Source: Spirochaetae bacterium HGW-Spirochaetae-4
GTDB lineage: Bacteria > Spirochaetota > Spirochaetia > Sphaerochaetales > Sphaerochaetaceae
Direction of reading: 5' to 3'
NCBI GenBank assembly: GCA_002839335.1
Contig: PGXU01000014.1
Location: forward strand, 1 to 64,000
DNA: 64,000 nucleotides
Shown here: positions 17,790 through 26,587 of the stretch, piece after piece
How positions within the stretch are numbered: the stretch's first letter is position 1
How the letters are laid out: each line of letters opens with the position of its first letter
The notes under the pieces: generated by a model
What the model was told of the DNA's origin: nothing
The model's database searches: none
The model's input: the letters and a program-made list of their open reading frames with translations, nothing else
Program-made: the position numbers and the translations under genes

Positions 17790-18599
17790 TCAAGCGGGCT
17801 TCTGCTCAGGTGTCGCGACCGACTGCCGGATTGTTTCGATTCCGGTGGCTTTTCCCGCTTCATCTATCTCGACGAGAACGCCCTGCAGCTCAAGCTTCTC
17901 CCATGATTCTATCGATCGTGAGGGAATTTGGGTGAGGAAGCGTTCGATTTCAATCTTGGGATCGAATCCCCCGACTCCGGCAATGCTGCCGCAATGTCCA
18001 TTGTCGGTTACCATGGCTGTTCCACCTGAAAGTACCCGGGCATCCGAAGTGAGTACTTTCGTATGTGTCCCGACCATTGCGGAAATCTTGCCGTTGACAT
18101 GGTAGGCCATCGTCTGTTTTTCCGCAGTGGTGGAAGCGTGGAACTGCAGGCAGATTGCCTGAGCCTCGGGTTTCAACTTCTCGACCAATGCCTGAATCGC
18201 AAGGTAGGGGTTCGCCACATGCGTGCGGGGAAAGTCGGAATTGCCCAACAAGGTAATGAAGGCGACTTTTGTTCCCTTGATATCGAAGATCCGATATCCC
18301 CTCCCCGGATTTCCGGCAGGATAATTGGCCGGTCTGATAATATGTCCGTTCTTGCCGATGTGTTCGACCATATCCTTCTTGTAATAGGTCTTTTCACCAG
18401 TCGTAATCAGATCCACACCAAGTTTCATTATCTGGAGCGCATGGTTCTTGCCGATGCCGAAGCCATTGGTCGTACCTTCGCCGTTGGCAACCACAAAGTC
18501 GATGCGCTGCGATTCCTTCAATGTCTTCAGGCCATCCTTCAACGCATGGATACCGGGACGACCTACTATTTCTCCCAAAAACAGGATTCTAATGTTCAT
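17790..18599 (-). CDS. ymdB: YmdB-family metallophosphoesterase (2',3'-cyclic nucleotide phosphodiesterase)
   Basis: The 269-aa protein starts MNIRILFLGEIVGRPG, with the metal-binding GE(I/V)GR and the VANGEGTTNGFGI block of the TIGR00282 family. FHASTTAEK and VGTHTKV complete the binuclear site. Family members hydrolyse cyclic nucleotides and affect RNA turnover. TACAGT lies six bases before the ATG without a Shine-Dalgarno, suggesting a leaderless mRNA. It leads the run ymdB-rseC-lptCAB-rpoN. Confidence 0.9.
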   Translation of the reverse strand: MNIRILFLGEIVGRPGIHALKDGLKTLKESQRIDFVVANGEGTTNGFGIGKNHALQIMKLGVDLITTGEKTYYKKDMVEHIGKNGHIIRPANYPAGNPGRGYRIFDIKGTKVAFITLLGNSDFPRTHVANPYLAIQALVEKLKPEAQAICLQFHASTTAEKQTMAYHVNGKISAMVGTHTKVLTSDARVLSGGTAMVTDNGHCGSIAGVGGFDPKIEIERFLTQIPSRSIESWEKLELQGVLVEIDEAGKATGIETIRQSVATPEQKPA

Positions 18600-18605
18600 G
18601 CATAT

Positions 18606-18634
18606 ACTGTAGATGTCTTTGCAACCTTTTTCAA
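18606..18634 (-). promoter_or_regulatory. Promoter of the ymdB-rseC-lptCAB-rpoN run
   Basis: On the minus strand: TTGAAA (18629-18634), 17-nt spacer, TACAGT (18606-18611), six bases before the ATG at 18599. Confidence 0.5.
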
Positions 18635-18687
18635 GTTTCCTTGCCGCCATTGGAGAACGCGCTTACACTGGTTCTCGGGAGGCTACT

Positions 18688-20838
18688 ATGTTCGATCATA
18701 CCAAAAGGTGTGTGTTGCAACACATCATGAACCGGTACTTTCTCACACTACGACGTCCACCCGGCTATGAAACGGGGATATTGCCATGGGTGGAGGGTAA
18801 AAGGGGAAGCCGCGTCCAGGCTCTTGTCGACGCCATGACGTTGGATGAAAAGATTTCCTATATTTCGGGCGTCGACGGGTTTTGTATCCGTCCGATCGAA
18901 CGATTGGGCATTCCTCCTGTATGGATGGGTGATGCGACCAGTGGCGTCCGCGGTGTGGCAGCTCCGGTCACGATCTTTCCCAGTGCCATCGCCATGGCCG
19001 CGAGTTGGAACAGGCGATGTGTTCGGGAAAGTGCCGCAATGCTGGCCGAGGAGTGCAGGGCCGTCGGGATATCCATTCTTCTGGCTCCAGGTGTGAACAT
19101 TGCCCGCATTCCCGTGTGTGGGCGGAACTTCGAATATCTGGGCGAGGACCCGTTCCTTGCTGGACGGATGGCATGCGCGTATGTGCAGGGAGTACAGTCC
19201 AAGGGAGTGGGAGTCACAGTCAAGCATTTCGCGTGCAACAACAGTGAATTCGATCGCCACAAGACAAACTCGATTGTCGATGAACGGACCTTGCGCGAGC
19301 TGTATCTCCCAGCCTTCGAGGCGACCGTAATGGAGGGGGCAACGGGCGTGATGACCGCGTACAATCAGATCGATGGAACATACGCGAGTGCGCATGCGCA
19401 TTTGGTACAGGATATCCTACGCGGCGAATGGAGCTTCCAGGGGATAGTAGTCAGCGATTGGAACTCGCTGTATGAAACCGAGGGTCCGTTGCGCCATGGG
19501 GTGGATATCGAGATGCCCAAAGCCCGGTGGTTCACCAAAAAAGCTCTCGAAGACTTGGTTGCATCCGATCCATCCTATGAAGCACTGTTGGATGCCAAGA
19601 TACTGCGTATACTTTCCGTGTGCGAAACCCTTGGTGTGTTTGATCGACCGGTAGTGGATCCGCAGGCCCGGATTGGAACGATGGAGCATCACCATGGTGC
19701 CTATGCGATGTCCTCGGAATCCATAGTACTCTTGAAAAATGAGAATATATTACCTTTTGAGGGTGTCAAACTTAAGAATCTTGTCGTCCTGGGACGGTTG
19801 GCCAGCGGGGAGCCCATTGGAGGCGGGGGTTCGAGCTTCATCAAACAGGGACATCCAGGGAAATCGATCCGCGACGAGTTGGGCGGACAGTTGCCTGGAT
19901 GCAAACTGTGGACCTTCTCGGGGGTGTGGTGGAGATCGGCTAAACGGCGGGCTGTCGTGGCACAAGTCGATGCCGTGGTCGTATGCACTGGATTCGACCA
20001 TGTCTACGAAAGCGAGGCATATGACAGGCAGTGGGAATTGCCCAAAGGTGAGCTGGAAACGATACGGCAAGCCGGTTTGTTGAACAACCGTACCGTTGTG
20101 GTTCTCCATGCCGGAGGTGCTGTGGGGATGGATTCGTGGATTCACCTGCCCCAAGCGGTGTTGCATGCCTGGTACTTGGGAGAAACCTCTGCCCAGGCGA
20201 TTGTGGATGTACTGCTTGGAAAGATAAACCCATCGGGAAAATTGCCCATTTCTATTGCCAGGTCTTTGGCCGACTACGAGTCGATGCAGGGGTATCCCCC
20301 CGATTATGCTTCGGTTTCGCTTGCCCGTGTACAAGGCGGACAGGGAGATCCTTCAAGACGAAAGGTACAGGATCTGGTGTACCGTGAAGGGCTCATGGTA
20401 GGGTACCGGCAATTCGACACGGTTGGTCCCGATCCACTGTTCCCCTTTGGGTTCGGGTTATCCTATTCGCGATTCGCCTACAAGGATCTCGAGGTGGTCC
20501 GGAAGAACGGAAAGTGGGTTGTCTCGTGTTCCATCGAAAATTGCGGAGACCGTGGTGGAGCAGAGGTCGTCCAATTGTATGTCAGGCCCAGCTTGTATGG
20601 TCGTGAATATCCGTTCCAGCAATTGCGTGGGTTTGAAAAAGCGTATCTCGAGGTTGGTGGCTCTACCCGCATTGTGTTCACTCTTGGAGAACGCGATTTC
20701 TCGGAGTATTCTGTTACGCTTGGCACATGGAAGGTACGGGAGGGTGATTATTGTGTGGCAGTCGGTTCTTCCTCCCGGGATATCAGGTTGGAGGGACAGG
20801 TGGAGATAAAAAAATCCCCGGACCACGGGAAGATGTGA
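18688..20838 (+). CDS. Glycoside hydrolase family 3 beta-glycosidase
   Basis: The 716-aa enzyme lacks a signal peptide, so it probably cleaves imported oligosaccharides in the cytoplasm. In order it has a TIM barrel (GIPPVWMGDATSGVRG, KHFACNNSE) with the nucleophile D257 in GIVVSDWNS. An alpha/beta sandwich follows (GGGGSSFIKQGHPGKSI), then a fibronectin-III-like tail (FPFGFGLSYSRFAY ... GGAEVVQLYVRP). GGGAGG five bases before ATG 18688 decides the start over an upstream frame extension. Substrate specificity cannot be read from sequence. Confidence 0.93.
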   Translation: MFDHTKRCVLQHIMNRYFLTLRRPPGYETGILPWVEGKRGSRVQALVDAMTLDEKISYISGVDGFCIRPIERLGIPPVWMGDATSGVRGVAAPVTIFPSAIAMAASWNRRCVRESAAMLAEECRAVGISILLAPGVNIARIPVCGRNFEYLGEDPFLAGRMACAYVQGVQSKGVGVTVKHFACNNSEFDRHKTNSIVDERTLRELYLPAFEATVMEGATGVMTAYNQIDGTYASAHAHLVQDILRGEWSFQGIVVSDWNSLYETEGPLRHGVDIEMPKARWFTKKALEDLVASDPSYEALLDAKILRILSVCETLGVFDRPVVDPQARIGTMEHHHGAYAMSSESIVLLKNENILPFEGVKLKNLVVLGRLASGEPIGGGGSSFIKQGHPGKSIRDELGGQLPGCKLWTFSGVWWRSAKRRAVVAQVDAVVVCTGFDHVYESEAYDRQWELPKGELETIRQAGLLNNRTVVVLHAGGAVGMDSWIHLPQAVLHAWYLGETSAQAIVDVLLGKINPSGKLPISIARSLADYESMQGYPPDYASVSLARVQGGQGDPSRRKVQDLVYREGLMVGYRQFDTVGPDPLFPFGFGLSYSRFAYKDLEVVRKNGKWVVSCSIENCGDRGGAEVVQLYVRPSLYGREYPFQQLRGFEKAYLEVGGSTRIVFTLGERDFSEYSVTLGTWKVREGDYCVAVGSSSRDIRLEGQVEIKKSPDHGKM

Positions 20839-20845
20839 TCCGGGG
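20808..20845 (-). terminator. Terminator of tpx (minus strand)
   Basis: The CCCCGGA / TCCGGGG stem spans 20816-20845, with a seven-A run at 20808-20814 that is read as U on the minus strand. It overlaps the GH3 stop codon. Confidence 0.65.
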
Positions 20846-20868
20846 TGTATAACGAGATTTGGAGATTG

Positions 20869-21357
20869 TTATGTTCGCACTGCGGTCAGTGCTGCTTCAT
20901 AGTTCGGGTGATCGGTTACTTCCGGAACGTACTGTACATACTTGACGGTGTTGTTTTCATCCAACAGGAAGATCGAGCGTGCGATCAATCCTACGTTCGG
21001 CAGATATGCCCCGAATGTGTGGGCAAAATCCCGATCCTTATAATCGCTCACGGTGATAACGTTCTCCACACCTGCGGCACCACACCATCGCGCTTGGGCG
21101 AATGGAAGGTCCATTGATACGGTGATTACCGTCACGTCTTTCAGTTTGGTCGCTTCTGTGTTGAAGCGGCGGACTTCGGCGTCGCATACCGAGGTGTCGA
21201 GCGAAGGTACGGCTACAATAAGTTTCCGTCCTTTGATTTCACTGAGCTTGAATGGGCTCAAATCGTTTTTAACTGCAGAAAAATCGGCGATTGTGTCGCC
21301 TACATGTATTTCGGTTCCGGCCAGTTGTACTGGTGTTCCTCCAAAAGTTACTTTCAT
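20869..21357 (-). CDS. tpx: Thiol peroxidase Tpx
   Basis: The 162-aa atypical 2-Cys peroxiredoxin reduces H2O2 and alkyl peroxides with thioredoxin. The peroxidatic C58 is in PSLDTSVCD and the resolving C92 in QARWCGA. The start at 21357 (MKVTFGGTPVQL) has AAGGA upstream; the longer frame has no homology. It is monocistronic with its own terminator. Tpx is a likely main peroxide defence in an anaerobe. Confidence 0.95.
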   Translation of the reverse strand: MKVTFGGTPVQLAGTEIHVGDTIADFSAVKNDLSPFKLSEIKGRKLIVAVPSLDTSVCDAEVRRFNTEATKLKDVTVITVSMDLPFAQARWCGAAGVENVITVSDYKDRDFAHTFGAYLPNVGLIARSIFLLDENNTVKYVQYVPEVTDHPNYEAALTAVRT

Positions 21358-21424
21358 AACGGTCCATCCTTTCATCAGGTGATATGGGGATAAGATACAT
21401 AGGGTTTTCCCAATCGGCAACAAG

Positions 21425-21454
21425 TTGACAAATTACGCTTCTCTAGGCTATAGT
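21425..21454 (+). promoter_or_regulatory. Promoter of tRNA-Leu
   Basis: TTGACA (21425-21430), 18-nt spacer, TATAGT (21449-21454), ten bases before the mature tRNA 5' end at 21465. Confidence 0.8.
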
Positions 21455-21464
21455 CTCGAAGTGC

Positions 21465-21548
21465 GCCCAGATGGCGGAATTGGTAGACGCGCTAGGTTCA
21501 GGTCCTAGTGGCCGCAAGGTCGTGAAAGTTCGAGTCTTTTTCTGGGCA
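21465..21548 (+). tRNA. tRNA-Leu (CAG)
   Basis: The acceptor stem GCCCAGA (21465-21471) pairs with TCTGGGC (21541-21547), followed by discriminator A. The anticodon arm CTAGG-TTCAGGT-CCTAG gives anticodon CAG. A long variable arm (class II) precedes the T arm GAAAG-TTCGAGT-CTTTT. The 84-nt length is typical for Leu. The 3' CCA is not encoded. A dedicated promoter and a terminator flank it. Confidence 0.95.
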
Positions 21549-21581
21549 ACGATGTTGGATGTATATGATGATACAGAGAGA

Positions 21582-21622
21582 AAAGCCGGTTATCCCTTGA
21601 GTTGGGTAAGCCGGCTTTCTTC
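21582..21622 (+). terminator. Terminator after tRNA-Leu
   Basis: The stem AAAGCCGG (21582-21589) / CCGGCTTT (21611-21618) is extended by TTAtCCC/GGGTAA and followed by TTTCTT. Confidence 0.8.
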
Positions 21623-21647
21623 GTAGTATGACGAGCATGTCATCGTT

Positions 21648-21717
21648 CTTGGGGCGGCAAAGGAGGCGAATCATCCTGGGTCCACCCCTTATTCTGGGGT
21701 AGGGATCCCTTTCATTA
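21648..21717. repeat. Dispersed repeat, copy C
   Basis: It starts CTTGGGGCGGCAAAGG, contains CATCCTGGGTCCACC, and ends CTGGGGTAGGGATCCCTTTCATT. It is closest to copy E and fills most of the gap between the tRNA terminator and the phosphoesterase gene. Confidence 0.7.
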
Positions 21718-21770
21718 TTGATGTTGTGTTGTAGTACGAGTACGCTTATAGTTGATCCAGGGAGATGCCC

Positions 21771-22505
21771 ATGCGCATTGCACTGCTGTCCGACATCCAC
21801 GGAAATATCGCAGCACTGGAATCCGTTCTGGCCGACTGTGCATACAATGGTGTCGACTCCTATGTGTTCTTGGGTGACCTCGTCTTCTTCGGGTTGCATC
21901 CGCAGGAGTGTTTCGAGGCAGTGGTGTCTTTGGCTCCGATCGCTTGTATCAAGGGGAATACCGACGCGAACCTCGAGGAGGTCGATACGTTCAGACCCTC
22001 CAGCGATTTTGAACGGGAATTGTTCGATTGTATAGTCGATTGCGACCGACGCCTATCGAATGAAGCGAAACGGACAATTGCGGGATGGCCGATCGTCCAT
22101 CCGATTATTAGTGGTGTTTCAGAAATCATCTATTGCCACGGCAGCCCCTATTCCTTCACCGACAAGTTGCTTCCAGAAGGGAATACCGAAGAAAGGCTAG
22201 CCAAGCTGATAGCCGGTGAACGTGCCACCCTGGTGTGTTGCGGGCATACCCACATTCCAGGGGAATTCCATATCGGACACAAACGGGTGGTGAATGCGGG
22301 ATCGATCGGGTATTCGTTCGACGGTGACAGGCGACCCTCGTACGCAATCCTTGACATCGAAGAAGATCAAATCTCCTGTATCATGCGACGGGTCGATTAC
22401 GATTGGAACGGCTATAGGAAAGAATTGTCGGGTGTCGCAACGGATTTACCCCTGTTCTCCAGCATAGAGTATGCAGTGGGAGAAGGACGCCCCAAGCCAC
22501 GTTGA
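21771..22505 (+). CDS. Calcineurin-like metallophosphoesterase (YfcE/MJ0936-type)
   Basis: The 244-aa protein begins MRIALLSDIHGNIAALESVL, the SDIHGN metal motif, followed by FLGDLVFFG, KGNTDANL, YCHGSP and CCGHTHIPGEF, completing a binuclear phosphoesterase site. The ATG at 21765 is directly abutted by GGGAG; the ATG at 21771 has that sequence at proper spacing and is preferred. The substrate is probably a phosphodiester or nucleotide. It converges with the ClC gene with three bases between. Confidence 0.88.
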   Translation: MRIALLSDIHGNIAALESVLADCAYNGVDSYVFLGDLVFFGLHPQECFEAVVSLAPIACIKGNTDANLEEVDTFRPSSDFERELFDCIVDCDRRLSNEAKRTIAGWPIVHPIISGVSEIIYCHGSPYSFTDKLLPEGNTEERLAKLIAGERATLVCCGHTHIPGEFHIGHKRVVNAGSIGYSFDGDRRPSYAILDIEEDQISCIMRRVDYDWNGYRKELSGVATDLPLFSSIEYAVGEGRPKPR

Positions 22506-22508
22506 AAT

Positions 22509-24278
22509 TCACGACTGTTGTTTCTTCTCCAGATAATTCCTGATGATCCGGTTGGCGGTCACGAAGCCTTCAATATCATCGCCTGAAGTGACGATAAGTA
22601 TATTAGTTTCCAGCGACTTCATGACTTTTAGGGCATCGTAGAGGTTCGATGAGCTCGGAATCGTTATCGGTTGCCGATGCACCATGGAAGCGATCTTCTC
22701 ATCCTGTCCCGGTTGGTTCGCATACAATTCGGCGTAGCTGATGGTGCCCAACACGTGGTTGCCATCTATAACCGGTAGCAGACCCAAGGCATGACTATGC
22801 ATGGTTTCCAATACCGATGCCACCGTATCGTCTGGAGAGCAACTCACCATTTCCCGTTTCATGATCTCACCGACGGCCAGTGTCTTGAATGTCGGAATAC
22901 GTTTGTCGAACTGGATCTGGATACCCCTTCTGGTGAGTTTTTTCGTATACATGGTCTCCTTGTAGAGGGATTTCGAGACAAAATAGGAGAGGACCGCACT
23001 CAACATGAGCGGCAACATGATCGCATAGTCCCGTGTCATTTCGAACACCATGATGATTGCTGTCAGGACACCTCCGGTGACGCCGGAGACAATCGCGGCC
23101 ATCCCGACAATCGCATATGCCGAGACTGGACCGGTCGTTTCAGGAAACAACGTGTTCACCAGAATTCCAACCGCACCACCTAGAGCTCCCCCGAGAAAGA
23201 GCGACGGAGCGAATATTCCTCCCGAACCTCCGGCAGCCAGCGTGAGGGTGTTGGCCAAAAGTTTCATCAGAACCAGCGCCAGTGCGACACCAAGAGCCGT
23301 AATCTTATTGTCCAACATGAGGTCGAGGAAGTCGTAGCCGACGCCATAGACATGGTAATTGCCGAACCATAGCAAGGAAACATACCCGATTCCACCGACA
23401 ACCAAGCCCCCTGCGAGCGCCTTTACCGTCGCAGGAATCCGAATCGAATCAAAGAAGTCCTCCATTCCGTAGACGGACTTGATGAAGATGACAGACAAGA
23501 CCCCTGCAGCGAGACCGAGCAGAACATAGAAAATGAGTTCATAGGGAGAGACCATGGTGTATTCAGGTACCATGAACGCTGGGTGCGCTCCCATGAACAA
23601 TGTTCCGACGGTTGTCGCGATAATTGCCGAGATCACCAACGGCATGATGGTCATGATGCTGTATTCCGGCAAGATGAGTTCCAAGGCGAACATGATCCCG
23701 CCGATAGGGGCATTGAATGTCGCGCTGATTCCTCCAGCCACACCTGCTCCCACGAGGATAATAGTCTCACGAGAGGACAATTTCAGTGTCTGCCCCAATG
23801 TTGAGCCGAAGCTCGCGCCGATTTGGACTATCGGGCCTTCCTTCCCAACCGAACCGCCAGCACCTATGGTAATGGCAGACGCAAGTGATTTCACCAATGC
23901 CACAATCGGCCGGATCCTTCCCCGATTTTCAGCTACAGCAACCATGACCTCGGGAACGCCATGCCCTTTGGCCTCGGGTGCCCAAACTTGTGTTATCTTC
24001 TGGGCTATGGCAATACCAATCGCCGGAACGAAGATTATGAAGGGTCCCCACTTCGATATGGTTCCGCCACGGTTGATTTCAAAAGACAGTTCACCTTGGA
24101 AAAAGAGATTGTGGAAGAATTCGATCAAATACTTGAATCCGACTGCTCCGAGTCCGGCGATGGCGCCTACCAGGATGCAAAGCAAACTGATATGTATCGT
24201 ACGACGAATTTGGTCATTTTCCGCATACAATACCTGGTCATACACTTGGGTCGCAGCTTCTGGTTTTGTCTTCCGCAT
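22509..24278 (-). CDS. ClC-family H+/Cl- antiporter with C-terminal CBS pair
   Basis: The 589-aa protein has a ClC membrane core (about residues 30-440) and two CBS domains at the C-terminus (MKREMVSCSPDDTVASVLETM; MVHRQPITIPSSSNLYDALKVM). The gating motif GKEGP is at 145-149, with the gating Glu present, which favours an H+/Cl- exchanger. GSGGIFAPSLFLGGALGG forms another selectivity segment. GGAG seven bases before the ATG at 24278 supports the start. CBS domains suggest control by adenine nucleotides. Confidence 0.92.
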   Translation of the reverse strand: MRKTKPEAATQVYDQVLYAENDQIRRTIHISLLCILVGAIAGLGAVGFKYLIEFFHNLFFQGELSFEINRGGTISKWGPFIIFVPAIGIAIAQKITQVWAPEAKGHGVPEVMVAVAENRGRIRPIVALVKSLASAITIGAGGSVGKEGPIVQIGASFGSTLGQTLKLSSRETIILVGAGVAGGISATFNAPIGGIMFALELILPEYSIMTIMPLVISAIIATTVGTLFMGAHPAFMVPEYTMVSPYELIFYVLLGLAAGVLSVIFIKSVYGMEDFFDSIRIPATVKALAGGLVVGGIGYVSLLWFGNYHVYGVGYDFLDLMLDNKITALGVALALVLMKLLANTLTLAAGGSGGIFAPSLFLGGALGGAVGILVNTLFPETTGPVSAYAIVGMAAIVSGVTGGVLTAIIMVFEMTRDYAIMLPLMLSAVLSYFVSKSLYKETMYTKKLTRRGIQIQFDKRIPTFKTLAVGEIMKREMVSCSPDDTVASVLETMHSHALGLLPVIDGNHVLGTISYAELYANQPGQDEKIASMVHRQPITIPSSSNLYDALKVMKSLETNILIVTSGDDIEGFVTANRIIRNYLEKKQQS

Positions 24279-24396
24279 CCTCTGTCTCCAATATAAATTA
24301 TGGTATGTTTGGTATTGTAAAATAAAGTGGTTGGACATGTCCACATCCCCCGACAATCGGACAGGAGGAAAAGAGTTTCCAATACAATAATTTTTC

Positions 24397-24425
24397 TTGT
24401 GTCTTTCGTTTTCTGGGATGATAAT
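24397..24425 (+). promoter_or_regulatory. Promoter of the liv operon
   Basis: TTGTGT (24397-24402), 17-nt spacer, GATAAT (24420-24425), about 36 bases upstream of the livJ ATG. Confidence 0.45.
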
Positions 24426-24460
24426 CGAAGTATCTCAAACACATTCTTGGAGGATGACGT

Positions 24461-25624
24461 ATGAAAAGGATCGCTGTGTTCTTGGTGATAGCGCTTCTTG
24501 CGTGCCAATTCGTGTTCGCCGGCGGAAGCACGGAAAGTAAAAGCGGCGAAAAAGAGATCATCATAGGGGTTTTCGAGCCACAGACGGGAGAAAATGGTGG
24601 TGGTGGATATCAGGAAGTCTTGGGTATGCGCTATGCCAACAAGGTCTATCCCACAGTGCAGATCAATGGGGAGACCTATAAGGTGCGGCTCATCGAGGCT
24701 GACAACAAGTCCGACAAGACCGAAGCGGTTACTGCCGCACAAAGCCTTATCAGTAGTGGGGCCTCGGTTATTCTCGGGTCGTACGGTTCCGGTGTCTCGA
24801 TTGCGGCCGGCGATATTTTCCTCGACAATGAAGTTCCTGCAATCGGCGCCTCGTGCACCAATCCGCAGGTAACGTTCGGTAACGACTATTACTTCCGGGT
24901 ATGTTTCCTCGATCCGTTCCAAGGGACAGTCATGGCCAACTTCGCATGGCAAGACGGAGCCAAGAAGGCAGCCGTCATTACCCAACTTGGTGACGACTAT
25001 TCCTCAGGTCTCGGAAACTTCTTCAAGCGGGCCTTCGTCGATTTGGGTGGAAACGTGGTCAGTGAACAACAGTTCCAGACCAACACCACAGATTTCAAAT
25101 CGATCCTGACGAACATCAAGGCAACCAATCCCGATGTCATCTTTGCCCCATCTTCGATCGCAACCGCTCCACTGATCATAAAGCAGGCCCGTGAACTTGG
25201 GATCACTGCCAAGATCATGGCCGGGGACACCTGGGAGAATTCATCCATCATCGAGAACGCTGGATCAAGTGCCGAGGGCGTTGTCCTCTCCACCTTCTTT
25301 GACGATGCCGATCCGGCGACCGATGAAGCTGCCAAATTCATCAAGGGATTCAAGCCATACCTCGTCGAGAACAATCAACCGGATATCATTCCAGCGGTTT
25401 CTGCCCTTGGTTACGATTCCTATCTCGTGGCACTCAAGGCTATCGAAGCAGCCAATTCCACGAAGGGCCCGGCGATTCGCGACGCTTTGGTCGATGTTGC
25501 TGTCGAGGGAGTCACCGGCAAGATCGTTTTCGATCAGAATGGCGATGCCGACAAGGACCTTGCCTTTATCAAGGTTATCGAGAACGGACAGTTCAAATTC
25601 CTGAAGACGGTCAGTGTTCTCTGA
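24461..25624 (+). CDS. livJ: Branched-chain amino acid ABC transporter substrate-binding protein
   Basis: The 387-aa secreted protein has signal peptide MKRIAVFLVIALLACQFVFA and the spirochaetal mature start GGSTES. The Leu-binding fold is shown by EIIIGVFEPQTGENGGGG, SLISSGASVILGSYGSGVS, and GVTGKIVFDQNGDADKD at the C-terminus. It captures amino acids in the periplasm for LivHMGF. TTGGAGG lies eight bases before the ATG. It is first in the operon. The exact ligand (Leu/Ile/Val or another amino acid/amide) is not determined. Confidence 0.92.
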   Translation: MKRIAVFLVIALLACQFVFAGGSTESKSGEKEIIIGVFEPQTGENGGGGYQEVLGMRYANKVYPTVQINGETYKVRLIEADNKSDKTEAVTAAQSLISSGASVILGSYGSGVSIAAGDIFLDNEVPAIGASCTNPQVTFGNDYYFRVCFLDPFQGTVMANFAWQDGAKKAAVITQLGDDYSSGLGNFFKRAFVDLGGNVVSEQQFQTNTTDFKSILTNIKATNPDVIFAPSSIATAPLIIKQARELGITAKIMAGDTWENSSIIENAGSSAEGVVLSTFFDDADPATDEAAKFIKGFKPYLVENNQPDIIPAVSALGYDSYLVALKAIEAANSTKGPAIRDALVDVAVEGVTGKIVFDQNGDADKDLAFIKVIENGQFKFLKTVSVL

Positions 25625-25639
25625 TTTGCATGCACAAAT

Positions 25640-25670
25640 TTCACCGGGACGGTCAATCTGCCCCGGTGAA
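25640..25670 (+). promoter_or_regulatory. Intercistronic hairpin between livJ and livH
   Basis: The 9-bp perfect stem TTCACCGGG / CCCGGTGAA has a 13-nt loop and no U-tract. This kind of hairpin often protects the upstream message and gives more binding protein than permease. Confidence 0.6.
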
Positions 25671-25702
25671 CCAATTCTTGTACTTTTCACGAAGGAGACT
25701 GC

Positions 25703-26584
25703 ATGAGCATCACGACCATCTTGCAGCATAGTCTGACAGGCATATCGCTTGGTGGTGCCTATGGTTTGATCGCCATTGGCTATACACTGGTTTACGGTAT
25801 CCTCAGACTGATCAATTTCGCACACGGGGATATTTTCATGATGGCCGGATACTTCATGATATTTTCCCTTGCCAGTTTTCCGTGGCCTATAGCCATTGTC
25901 GTCACCTTGTTGATTACGGTGTTGATGGGAATAGCCATAGAGCGGGTTGCCTACAAGCCGTTGCGTTCTTCTCCACGGATGTCGATCATGATCAGTGCGA
26001 TCGGTGTCTCGTATCTGTTGCAGAATCTCGCCACCTATCTGTTCACAGCGATTCCGCGGGGGTATCCCGAGATTCCGTTGCTCAAACGGATTTTCCGGGT
26101 GGGGGAATTGAGTGCATCGCTCGTGACCTTGCTGACACCAGTGCTCACAATCGTTCTGGTGGTACTGCTCATGATATTGGTCAACAAAACCAAGACCGGT
26201 ATGGCCATGCGGGCGGCAAGCAAGGACTTCGAGACTGCCAAACTCATGGGTATCAATATCAACCGGGTCATAACCGTAACCTTTGCGATCGGTTCACTGC
26301 TTGCGGGTATCGGATCGATCCTCTACTTCACCGACCGGATGTCGGTGACTCCATTCTCGGGAACCTTGCCGGGCTTGAAATGTTTCGTTGCCGCGGTATT
26401 CGGTGGAATCGGAAATATCCCCGGAGCTGTCATAGGTGGATTCTTTATCGGGATCGTCGAGACGCTTCTGGTGGCGTTGGGATACTCGACCTTTTCGGAC
26501 GCGTTCACATTTGTCCTCCTCATCGTGATGCTCCTGGTCAAACCTACCGGCCTGTTTGGCGAAAAAACCATGGAGAAGGTATAG
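25703..26584 (+). CDS. livH: Branched-chain amino acid ABC transporter permease LivH
   Basis: The 293-aa inner-membrane protein has about eight TM helices. The LivH start GISLGGAYGLIAIGYTLVYGI and the cytoplasmic coupling region AMRAASKDFETAKLMGIN are typical. It pairs with LivM. AAGGAG lies before the ATG. Three bases separate it from livM. Confidence 0.94.
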   Translation: MSITTILQHSLTGISLGGAYGLIAIGYTLVYGILRLINFAHGDIFMMAGYFMIFSLASFPWPIAIVVTLLITVLMGIAIERVAYKPLRSSPRMSIMISAIGVSYLLQNLATYLFTAIPRGYPEIPLLKRIFRVGELSASLVTLLTPVLTIVLVVLLMILVNKTKTGMAMRAASKDFETAKLMGININRVITVTFAIGSLLAGIGSILYFTDRMSVTPFSGTLPGLKCFVAAVFGGIGNIPGAVIGGFFIGIVETLLVALGYSTFSDAFTFVLLIVMLLVKPTGLFGEKTMEKV

Positions 26585-26587
26585 CGT

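Noticed and set aside
18613-18687. Extended N-terminus of the GH3 enzyme
   Set aside because: It overlaps the ymdB promoter region; GGGAGG directly before 18688 supports the shorter protein.
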